Positions 7,633-16,796 of a stretch of 17,702 nucleotides of DNA are shown here, one piece after another; the first letter of the stretch is position 1; each line of letters begins with the position of its first letter. The DNA lies in NCBI GenBank assembly GCA_028803175.1, contig JARBCG010000071.1:1-17702 (forward strand), read 5' to 3'. The notes under the pieces are model-generated. The model searched no databases. It was not told where the DNA came from and was given only the letters and a program-made list of their open reading frames with translations. Both the position numbers and the translations under genes were made by a program. This stretch comes from Wolbachia sp. GTDB lineage: Bacteria; Pseudomonadota; Alphaproteobacteria; Rickettsiales; Anaplasmataceae.

Positions 7633-10437
7633 ATGTTCAGGTTCTTGTTGATAGCTTTATTTTTTTTCCTAACGGGTTGCGGAGAGCGCCACTGTATTAA
7701 ACCAGAAAATATGACAAGTTTAGATGAAAATTCAACTGCAATATCAACAAAACAGAATTGGGTTAATTCCGGTATTGAGATAGAAGACAGTGTCAGAATC
7801 ACAGATATTGACGTAGTGCCAAGCAATTTTAGTTTTTGCGCTAATCAACATAGGGATTTTGTAGCTACAAACAAAGGTTTTACGGCTACAACTGAAATTG
7901 ATTTTGCAGCTCTTGGTTTAAACGACAGTGATCAGGTCAGTGTAATTAATGAACAGATAAATTACTTAGAAGGATTGCAAGAAAAGTCGAGAATAGCCCT
8001 TGCAAATAAAGACTTGGTAAGTTATATGGAAAGTGAACTTTCTTTAAGAGACACATCTTCTGGTAGGGTTGGTTATTGCTTCAACAAAAAAGGGTTTGAT
8101 CATAGAATTGAAACGGCAGAATCTCTGAGTAAGCATTTTGGAAAAAATATGACATGGAAAGATGTTCCATCAGGGATAGCTCCTGATAAGATTGATGAAC
8201 ATATACAAGTATGCAAAGATAATAGAGACTACTTTGAGCGTTCATTGAAATCATTCTCATTACCATTTGCACTTAAAGCTGGAGATTCGATAAGCTTCAG
8301 TGTTGTTGAAAAAAAAGTGTGTAAAAAGAACGAAGATGGAAAAGAAAGGTTTGTAAACATAGACAACAAGTGCAGTGAAGGAGAAAAAGAACATTTTAAT
8401 TTTGCAAAAGTTTTAAATCAAAAAGAATGCCAAGGTGATGTATGTCCAAATAAATACATATTGGGCAATGCAAAGTGGTTAAATGGAAAAGAGCATTGGA
8501 ATTATGGTCCACAACCTTATAATATGAAAGACTCAGATGAAGCAAGTATTGTTAGATCTATTAAGGAAGGAAAAGGAATAGATTGCAACAAACTTATTGC
8601 TGATAGAGCAAATAAAATAGATATGTATATTTTTAATTCTCTGTGCGGAAGTATGTGTGACAATTCTAACCAAGATTGTGTACAAGTTGAATCTTTTATT
8701 AAAAGTAATGAATTACTTGCAAATCTTAAAAGTGCTTTAGCTGATGTTAACGATGCAACAGAAGATGAAAAAAACAAAATAATAGGTGGGGTCATTCAGC
8801 AATTTATGGAAGGCGAAGTTATTCAGGGATTTACAGGACAAAAGAAAGAAGTAAAAACCTATATTCCATCATTAAAAATCACAATGGCAAATGAAAATTT
8901 TGAACATGTGCAGGGTGGTATACGCACAAATTACGAGTATAAAATAGAAAATGATCATAAAAATGGTGAAAAATTAAACTTTATATTAGGAAATACTACT
9001 GGTAATGGTGGTTATAACATTAGAGTAACAAAGCATCATAACTATGATGATTTGCTCAAAAAATCCTTGTATATGCATGTATCTGATAAAAATTTTGACG
9101 ATGATGTTCCTGAACATAAGGCTGGTGAGGATTCAGGAGATATCCCGATCGAAATTGAAAGAATCTATGATATTAACTATATGAATAGTTTGAGGAAAAG
9201 TTTAAAAGGCAAAAAGGGTACTATATACTACGGAATAAGAGATCATGGTTGTAACTATGAAAATGAAGGCAATTTTAGTATTAACATTACAACTAAATCA
9301 CAACCTAAGAAAAGTTTTAGTGTACTCTACAATTTTTTTGAACGAGAGGTAAAAACCGCATTTTTTGGTTCTAGCTACAGAGATCCAAAAGCAGTCCATT
9401 CTGATAGTACTAGTCCTGTACAGTCTCTTTATAGAAGTTTTATATCATCAAACAGAACAGGTAACTTTAGATCTACAATAGTAGCATTATTAGTTTTATA
9501 TATAGTTTTATATACTCTTTATTACTTTTTTGGACTATCTTACATCTCTATATATGAATTTTTGATTATATGTGTAAAAATAGGGGTTATTACTCAATTA
9601 TTACGTGATGATAGTTGGGATTTCTTTTATAACAAGGCATTTTCTTTACTAATAAATACTCCAACTCAATTAATAAAAGGTATAGCAAATTTTAGAGGCA
9701 CTGATCCTGATAATCCATTCCAATTTCTTGATTTGCCATTAAATAGATTTTTATCTACGCAATCATGGTTTTTGGTTATATCTCTTATTTTTTCTGGTCC
9801 TTTAGGTATTGTAGCCTTCTGTTTAGTGTTTTGGGGATTGATAACAGTAATGTTAGCTATTTTTAATGCACTGTTCTCTTTTATCACATCTATTGCAATA
9901 ATTGCATTGTTGCTTTCTCTAGCACCTATATTTATTATTTGTATTTTATTTACATATACTAGGCAGATGTTTCGCAATTGGGTCAATTACTTGGCGAGAT
10001 TTGCGATAAGTCCAGTAATACTTTTGGTTTCTCTATCATTAGTAAGTCAGGTTATGGACTACATTGTATACTCAATGTTCGATTTTGAAGTTTGCTCTAC
10101 ATGTATAATTAGGATTAATCTAATACTTTTTGAACCTTGCATATTTTATGGTTATGCCACTAAATATACACCAAATATTACTGCTATGATGGCTTTTGTT
10201 ATTTTGGGTCATGCTATGAAAGCTTTAATCGAAGCTTCTTCAAATCTGTCTGATTCATTATTCAGTGTTTATGTATCAGATGAACCAGGAAAGAATTATC
10301 AACAAACTATGCTTGGATTAGTAGGTTTAGATCAGGACAGTTCTCAAATGAGGACAGGAGGAATATCTTCAAGCGGAGGAGAAGATAAGAAGCCTCAGAT
10401 ACCAATTCAAAGACCTCAAATACCAACAGGGGACTAG
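7633..10437 (+). CDS. virB6-2: VirB6-family channel lipoprotein, second paralogue
   Basis: A complete 934-residue enlarged VirB6 protein. It begins with a lipoprotein signal peptide (hydrophobic residues 4-13, lipobox LTGC, lipidated Cys16). A long hydrophilic region of about 600 residues follows, expected in the periplasm and rich in Cys. The VirB6/TrbL membrane core, with several hydrophobic segments, runs from about residue 615 to 870. A short Pro/Gln-rich tail ends the protein. Segments such as GGYNIRVTKHHNYDD and LYNFF...LLVLYIVLYTLYYFFG align with virB6-3 and virB6-4, so the three arose by tandem duplication. ATG 7633 follows the virB6-1 stop by 6 bases, with AGGA 4 bases upstream of it. 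As it is intact, it could still serve as the channel core even if virB6-1 is broken. What the large domains contact is unknown. Confidence 0.95.
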   Translation: MFRFLLIALFFFLTGCGERHCIKPENMTSLDENSTAISTKQNWVNSGIEIEDSVRITDIDVVPSNFSFCANQHRDFVATNKGFTATTEIDFAALGLNDSDQVSVINEQINYLEGLQEKSRIALANKDLVSYMESELSLRDTSSGRVGYCFNKKGFDHRIETAESLSKHFGKNMTWKDVPSGIAPDKIDEHIQVCKDNRDYFERSLKSFSLPFALKAGDSISFSVVEKKVCKKNEDGKERFVNIDNKCSEGEKEHFNFAKVLNQKECQGDVCPNKYILGNAKWLNGKEHWNYGPQPYNMKDSDEASIVRSIKEGKGIDCNKLIADRANKIDMYIFNSLCGSMCDNSNQDCVQVESFIKSNELLANLKSALADVNDATEDEKNKIIGGVIQQFMEGEVIQGFTGQKKEVKTYIPSLKITMANENFEHVQGGIRTNYEYKIENDHKNGEKLNFILGNTTGNGGYNIRVTKHHNYDDLLKKSLYMHVSDKNFDDDVPEHKAGEDSGDIPIEIERIYDINYMNSLRKSLKGKKGTIYYGIRDHGCNYENEGNFSINITTKSQPKKSFSVLYNFFEREVKTAFFGSSYRDPKAVHSDSTSPVQSLYRSFISSNRTGNFRSTIVALLVLYIVLYTLYYFFGLSYISIYEFLIICVKIGVITQLLRDDSWDFFYNKAFSLLINTPTQLIKGIANFRGTDPDNPFQFLDLPLNRFLSTQSWFLVISLIFSGPLGIVAFCLVFWGLITVMLAIFNALFSFITSIAIIALLLSLAPIFIICILFTYTRQMFRNWVNYLARFAISPVILLVSLSLVSQVMDYIVYSMFDFEVCSTCIIRINLILFEPCIFYGYATKYTPNITAMMAFVILGHAMKALIEASSNLSDSLFSVYVSDEPGKNYQQTMLGLVGLDQDSSQMRTGGISSSGGEDKKPQIPIQRPQIPTGD

Positions 10438-10441
10438 AAGT

Positions 10442-13429
10442 ATGATAGGAAAAAGATCATTATTGCTGATACTATATTTTGTAATAACTAGCTGCACAAT
10501 AGATTGTGTAGAGCCTGGACTACAAAGCAGAAATACTAGTGTTAATGTTAGCATTCCAGTTCGAGAAGTTGATGATAAAGATGATGATAAAAAAACTAAA
10601 ATTTTTTGGGTTGATTCCAATCAAGTGATTAAGGAGAAAAAGAAAATAAAATTTAGTATCGGTGGATCAATCACTTTTTGTCCATCTAAAAAAAATGACA
10701 ATTCAAGAGAAAAAAACTCAAAAGAAGTAATAGTGCCAGCGAGCTTTTGTGCTGATGGTTCAGAGCTAGATTACAGTAAAGCTAAAGACATTGATAGTGA
10801 GCCTGATAATTATGGTATATATGAACCAGAATTGTGTAAAGGGAAAAGATTCGGTGGTAGTAGACGTTATGTTGACACTAGAATTAGAGTAAATCCTGGT
10901 GATAGTTTAACTTTTAACTTAATATCCAGAAACGTAAAAGTTGATTACGACAATCTAACAAATAAAGTCACTTTTGATGACAATTGTTATAGAACTGAAA
11001 AAGGAGATGAGAAAGTTCCAGTCAGTGGAATACTCAATATTAGTACAGAAGAAAAATTTTTTTGTGAAGGTAAGGGCAATGAAAGAAATGAAATAATATT
11101 TTCACCATTGGATACAGTAAAAAAGAACAAACTGGAAAAGGTCAAAACAAATGAAGTGCTAGTTGGTAATGGATATACTCCATATGATAATAAAGTGCAT
11201 TTTAATATTTACCGTATTAGCACACAAGAAGAATGGCCATGGATGGTTGGCGCGTTATCAGATTTACGTAGAGCTAAAATAGGGTTGAATGAATTGTGTG
11301 ATGAAGAACGAGAAAATGGTGAAGGTTGGACAGCAAGATGCGGTCTTAAAAAAATGAAAAAATATAACTCTTATGAACTTAATTGTTACCACCAAAATAT
11401 ATGTTACAACAAAGAAGGAATGTGGAATCCGAATTTAGCGAGAAGAAGTTGTGTTTCTTCAATAAGATATGAAAAATACGATAAAGGTAACAAGTGTGAT
11501 ATGTATTCTTACCTTGATCAAGTTCAAGATGACCTTGAGTCTAGTTTAAAAATTACAAATGATTCCTGGGCTGAAGCTCTTGTCGCAAAAGTTAGTAATC
11601 CTTATACAGGTGATCAAGGTGATGGTGAACGCGATGATATGAAAGATACTGCCCGAGGCACCCAATGTCTTCCAAAGGATAACGGGTCAGAAGATGATAT
11701 GATGTGTTCAAAGATTAGTAGTAATATTAATAAGTTAGACTTTAAAGATTTTTCCTTAAAGTTAAATCATGATTACAAAGTAAATGAAAGTGTAACACCT
11801 GGTAGCAGCGTGATGCTTGCTATAGCAAGTAGCGGTGATTACCATCTTCATGGAGGCGGGTACAATGTTAAAGTGAGTAAATCATGTGAATTCACCGGTG
11901 GTGAAAAGTTGTACGTGTACTTAGGTGATAGCCCTCCAAAATATTTTATTACAAGCACTGATAACTTTAAAAAGGTAATAGAATTAACTAAAACAACAGA
12001 AGATAATATTGATTATTATACAATAGATGGAAGCAACTTAATAGAGCCTAAAAAAATATATTTTGGTATTGACGTAAGCAATATAACAAAAGATGACATA
12101 ACCTACCAAGCTGAAGGTGCGAGTAAAGAAAAAAGATACCATAAAAATAACAAATATGATGTGAATTTATTAGTACAAAAAGAAATAAATGATTTTATTT
12201 CACGCAACGTAAATGCAATATTTAATTTTCTCAAAGAAGACGTAGTTAATCAAAGTAGCACAAAAAGTGCATACGGAAGGTATAAAATAGGTCTTATTCA
12301 AACAGTAAAAGTAGTACTCGTTTTATATGTTATATTTACTGTCATTGGCTATATGCTAGGCACAATACAGCTCAGTAAATATGATTTTATTGTGAGGATC
12401 ACTAAGATAGCATTAATAGCTTTTGCTTTTAGCGAAAGAAGTTGGAATTTCTTTGGTAAAAACTTAATCCTGCTTTTTGTAGATGGAAGTAATTATTTAG
12501 TTGATAGTTTTTCCGGTCACATGGGAACACAAGGTAAAAAGTTTGAATTCTTAGATTTAACAGCAGGGATTCTACTAACAGGAGAAACTTGGTTAAAGTT
12601 TTTATCATTAATGCTCTCTGGTCCTTTCGGGTTCATTGCGTTTTTTATGATACTTTACGCTACTTTTGTATTTTTAACATGCGTTATTAGTGCTACAGTA
12701 AAGTATATAATAGCTCTTGTTTTAGGTGCATTTTTGTTATCATTAGCTCCTTTATTCATTGTATTTATTCTATTTCAACGGACTAAGCATTTGTTTTATG
12801 GCTGGATAAATACTTTGTCTCACATTTCACTACAGCCAATAATTTTATTTTCATCTCTATCGCTTCTGAATCAATTAATGTATTCAGTTTTATATAATCT
12901 AACAAATTTTTCTGCATGTTATCAATGTTTAATTAGTATGGAGTTTTTTGGATTGGGATATAAGTTCTGTCTTATGAAATCAATGTTGCCTCTTGGATAT
13001 GGTCCTGGCACTAGCGTTGATGTTGCATTAAATAGTGGAGAAAGAACAAGTGGTTTTTTTGCAGCACTACCTATAGACTTAATTCAGGCAATAATATATC
13101 TAATGATTGCTAGTATAATGAAAGCTTTTGTTTCTATATCAGAAAGTATGGGACAGGCAATATTTCATGCTAGTTATGGAGTTGTTGGTGGCGTAAGTCA
13201 CGCTGCTCAGAGCGCATCACAAGCTGCATTGTCAACTGTTGGTCTTGATAATCAAACCCAAAGCATGATAAAATATGTCAAAAAGAGAGAAGGATTCAAA
13301 GATCGAAATAAAATGAATTTTCAACTGCCATCCAGTAATACACAAGAACCTAGACAACAAGCACCATGGCAGTCAGGTCAGCAATGGGAAAGGGAAAGGT
13401 CTGGCACAAGAAGTGAGAAAGATGATTGA
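10442..13429 (+). CDS. virB6-3: VirB6-family channel lipoprotein, third paralogue
   Basis: A complete 995-residue enlarged VirB6 protein built like virB6-2. The lipoprotein signal peptide carries the lipobox ITSC with lipidated Cys18. A hydrophilic region follows with an Asp/Lys-rich stretch at about residues 39-49 (EVDDKDDDKK) and many Cys residues. It also contains WVDSNQVI...IGGSITFC and GGGYNVKVSKS, which match modules in the paralogues. The membrane core runs from about residue 616 to 903, including LMLSGPFGFIAFF, which parallels LIFSGPLGIVAFC in virB6-2. The roughly 90-residue hydrophilic C-terminus is Gln/Ser/Arg-rich. It starts 4 bases after the virB6-2 stop, so the two are probably translationally coupled. 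It ends at TGA 13427-13429 beside a strong Shine-Dalgarno sequence. No lesion is seen. Confidence 0.95.
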   Translation: MIGKRSLLLILYFVITSCTIDCVEPGLQSRNTSVNVSIPVREVDDKDDDKKTKIFWVDSNQVIKEKKKIKFSIGGSITFCPSKKNDNSREKNSKEVIVPASFCADGSELDYSKAKDIDSEPDNYGIYEPELCKGKRFGGSRRYVDTRIRVNPGDSLTFNLISRNVKVDYDNLTNKVTFDDNCYRTEKGDEKVPVSGILNISTEEKFFCEGKGNERNEIIFSPLDTVKKNKLEKVKTNEVLVGNGYTPYDNKVHFNIYRISTQEEWPWMVGALSDLRRAKIGLNELCDEERENGEGWTARCGLKKMKKYNSYELNCYHQNICYNKEGMWNPNLARRSCVSSIRYEKYDKGNKCDMYSYLDQVQDDLESSLKITNDSWAEALVAKVSNPYTGDQGDGERDDMKDTARGTQCLPKDNGSEDDMMCSKISSNINKLDFKDFSLKLNHDYKVNESVTPGSSVMLAIASSGDYHLHGGGYNVKVSKSCEFTGGEKLYVYLGDSPPKYFITSTDNFKKVIELTKTTEDNIDYYTIDGSNLIEPKKIYFGIDVSNITKDDITYQAEGASKEKRYHKNNKYDVNLLVQKEINDFISRNVNAIFNFLKEDVVNQSSTKSAYGRYKIGLIQTVKVVLVLYVIFTVIGYMLGTIQLSKYDFIVRITKIALIAFAFSERSWNFFGKNLILLFVDGSNYLVDSFSGHMGTQGKKFEFLDLTAGILLTGETWLKFLSLMLSGPFGFIAFFMILYATFVFLTCVISATVKYIIALVLGAFLLSLAPLFIVFILFQRTKHLFYGWINTLSHISLQPIILFSSLSLLNQLMYSVLYNLTNFSACYQCLISMEFFGLGYKFCLMKSMLPLGYGPGTSVDVALNSGERTSGFFAALPIDLIQAIIYLMIASIMKAFVSISESMGQAIFHASYGVVGGVSHAAQSASQAALSTVGLDNQTQSMIKYVKKREGFKDRNKMNFQLPSSNTQEPRQQAPWQSGQQWERERSGTRSEKDD

Positions 13430-13528
13430 GGGAGGAAATGTATAAATGATTCATGTGGTAACTAATTAAAAAGGTCTTCGAAGTAGAATTTTGGAAGTTT
13501 GTTTTCTGTATTTAGAAAAAGTTTAGAT
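13430..13528 (+). promoter_or_regulatory. Spacer before virB6-4 with a strong SD and abortive start codons
   Basis: This 99-base gap is the longest inside the operon. GGAGG at 13431-13435 is a near-perfect Shine-Dalgarno core, yet the ATG just after it (13438) reads MYK then stops, and the next ATG (13446) reads MIHVVTN then stops. A CTTCGAAG palindrome lies at about 13477-13484. The actual virB6-4 start downstream has only a weak upstream site. The spacer may act as a leader, or may be a decayed former 5' end. Confidence 0.45.
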
Positions 13529-14635
13529 ATGCAATCGCACTTAAGTAAATGTTGGTTTAGATTATTGCTTTTTGCAGCTTATATTTTTATAATAGGCTGT
13601 GACAAGAATGATATACCTTTTCCAAGGTGCATATCTGCTGATTACTTTGGCCCTAAGCCTGTTGCAGTCAGTGCTCATTTTCCAAGTGATCACAACGCAT
13701 TTATTCCAGATAATAGCAATCCAGATCCTTTTAACTACGAAATTAATGATTTTAATTATGGGTTTCATCATAACCAAGTGGTAAAATGGAAAGACACGGG
13801 ATTTGAAACTAATGGAGATAGTTTAATAGTACGAGTAAACGGTGCATGGACATCATGGAGCAGTAATAATAGCAGAGAATCAAAAAGTAATTTTGATTTA
13901 AAAAGTTTAGAGCAAATAAAATACGAAGCTAAATTCCAGGGAAAAGACGAAAATAGCCTACCAGATTTTCATTTAGTTTGTAATGATTATAAAAATGTTC
14001 AACAAAAAACTTGTGATAGTGCTAGTACTAGTAATAATAGTAATTGTAAGTATATTAGCGAAGACAATAGCGGAGTTGTAGCATCACGTGGCGCTCCATG
14101 TTGGTTTACTAACGGTCATGGCGCCTATCTTTTGTTTAAAAGGCCTGGTGACCCTAATCCAAATAATGATCTGAAGTCCATGCGCAATCCAGCATCTCCT
14201 ACTATACACTTGGGATATAAAGCTGAAGCAGAAGGTGAAGGTGGAGTTTTTACTTTAAAAAAAGATGATGCCCAAAAATTAAAGGATAGAAAATGTGATC
14301 CATTGACGTTAAAAGCAGGATGGAAAATATATGTAAAAATATTGGATGGGTATTATTTAGATAACGCAGGTGGTTATTCTTTTGAATTCTTAAGCGGAGT
14401 GCGCACGCCAAACAGCTTCGGCTTTTTTAATGACACTTATGAATACTTAAAATGCACTTTACTAATCAACCAAGACAAAGTTTGTAAGAATCATGATAGT
14501 GACTGGACTGCAGCTGCACAAACTATGTTTATAAACATAGCTGAAAAGAGTGCAAGTTTCCATAATTTTGTACTTTCCTTGCTTGTTTTATTTATAGTAA
14601 GTTCATCGCTTCTTTTTCTTTTTGGCATGATACAA

Positions 14636-14638
14636 TAA
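14636..14638 (+). other. In-frame premature stop (TAA) in virB6-4
   Basis: TAA falls between GMIQ and TKHDLL with no change of frame. In virB6-3 the matching position is a Leu (GTIQ-L-SKYD). A single change from TTA (Leu), AAA or CAA would create it. The reading frame is open for 378 codons before it from TTG 13499 and for over 700 codons after it, far beyond chance for this AT-rich DNA. Confidence 0.88.
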
Positions 14639-16781
14639 ACTAAGCATGACTTGCTTATTAGAATGATAAAAATCACACTAGTAGTAGTGCTTATATCTCC
14701 AGGAAGTTTTAGATTTTTTTATGATCATTTTCTTGTTCTATTCGTTCAAGGTCTTGAACATTTGATAAATATTGTTACCCGCTTTACTCCTAATATAAAC
14801 ATTGAATCTGCTTCAAACCTTGCTAAAGATGGTGAAAACGCTCGTGTTACATTGTTCAGTTTCATAGAAGACATGTTTAATAAGTTTTTTGCTTATTCAG
14901 TTTGGAAAAAAATCGCAGCTCTTTTCAACTACCACCCATGGTTAAGCATTCTAATGGTACCAGCGATTATCATAGGGATCTCTTTATATTTCATATTGTG
15001 TGTATACGCCTTTATCATATTTCTTTCTGGTTTTATGGGCATAGCTTTTCTTATCGCTATAATGCCACTGTTTTTAATTTCTATTTTATTTTTACAACTA
15101 AAAAGCTTGTTTGATGGTTGGCTGAAATTTTGCATTAGTTTTTGCTTACAATCGGTGATGATATTTGCTCTATTATCGTTGCTAGGCTCAATTGTAATGG
15201 ATACCTTTTATAGGCAGTTAGGCTTTACTGTATGCTACAATAAATGGCTCGAGATAAGGTGGTGTGTTCCAAAGTGGGTGTTTGGTGGTTTTTGCGCTGT
15301 TCCTAATATACTTTTTGATGGACAATTCTTTGGTTGGACTCCAGGACAAATTTTCATGCCATATATCTCAGGGGAAGCTTCTTACTATGATATAAGCTCG
15401 ATAGTAGATGGAGTTACAAGAGATGGTGGTACTGTAAAATTTACTGGTGGCGCTGGATATATTCCTATTCCGCCAGGTTATAAATGTAAAGGTTTTCGCT
15501 ATATAGATTTTCCTTTCTTTAATCCATTTCCTCCAGAGTATGGAGAAGGTAAAACATGTTCTGACAATAGTCACTATATAGCAGAAAGTGATATAATAGT
15601 TGATAATGATTGTAAAGAAAAAGACTTGGTACGTCTAACTAATAGCTTATTACACGCTTCAGAAAAGTCTGACGCACTATTACTTATGAATAATATAGAT
15701 GAAAAGATAGGCTTAGGTAAAAAAATAGAAGAATTTTACTGCAAATTACAAGAAGATGCTAAAAAATGTAATAATTACAAGGAAGTAATAGGTGACTATA
15801 AAAAGGGAAATATTCGACCTGATTTAAAAAATGAAATAAAGTCTTTAGTGGAAGCAGTAGTTAAAAGTAATGGCTGCAAATTACCAGAATTTAGGGAAGT
15901 AAATCAAAATCCTCAAGATAATAGTGACTATCAAAGAGTGCAAAATATAAAGGCAGGTTATTTAATTAATGCAGGAGAAATTACTATACTATTTTTACTT
16001 TCATTCTTAATGTTCTCTCTATGCAAATTAGTACAACAAATTAGTTCTAGTATTGCTGGAGGTGGATTTAGTGTTTATAACATATCTGAAATGTATAGAG
16101 GAGGTGGTATACTCTCTCAAATTAAGATTAAAGGCATGAGTGTAAAGGATATTCTTTTAATAGGTAAACATTTGTACCAAGATAAGGTTGGTGTGGGATT
16201 AGAAAAAGTAGGCATCTTCATCACAAGGCTCCCTAATTGGATTGCTGGAGGATTGGCTACTGCACTGGGAAGAATACCAGGAGTGGGAAAAGTATTGAAA
16301 CCTATGATTAATACATCACGCAAACTTGTTGGTACTACCATTGAAGCAACAAAATTTGCAACATCACCTGGAGGTAATGTTGATAAGCTTGAGAGTAAGA
16401 TTTATAGGGCATTTGGAGTTGATAAAGAAGATATTGCACATAGAAGAATTAGTAAACAATTAGATTATTGGAAAGGATATGCAGGATCGCACTTAGGTTA
16501 CACAATGAAAGATGCTGCAAAGTTCAATTGGGAGCACGGAATCGATTCTATAGGAAAAGAAGGCTATAAAAAAGATCTACTCTATAGAGCAAAGTCACAT
16601 AGATATGCTTTCTTAGAAAAACTTCATGATTACACCATCGGCAGAGAAAGAGAACCGCAAAAATATAAAGTTGTAAGCAGTAATAATCAACAAGGTGAGT
16701 CGTTGAGAGGAAATGATGGTAAATCAAATGAATCAGTGAGAAGAGGATCAGGTACAGAAGAGATGATAAATATGGTTGGAG

Positions 16782-16787
16782 AAGGAG
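16782..16787 (+). promoter_or_regulatory. Ribosome binding site of the last operon gene
   Basis: AAGGAG lies 9 bases before ATG 16797 and only 3 bases before ATG 16791. The spacing favours 16797 as the start. The site is inside the end of virB6-4, so this gene's translation is probably coupled to it. Confidence 0.6.
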
Positions 16788-16796
16788 ACGATGATA

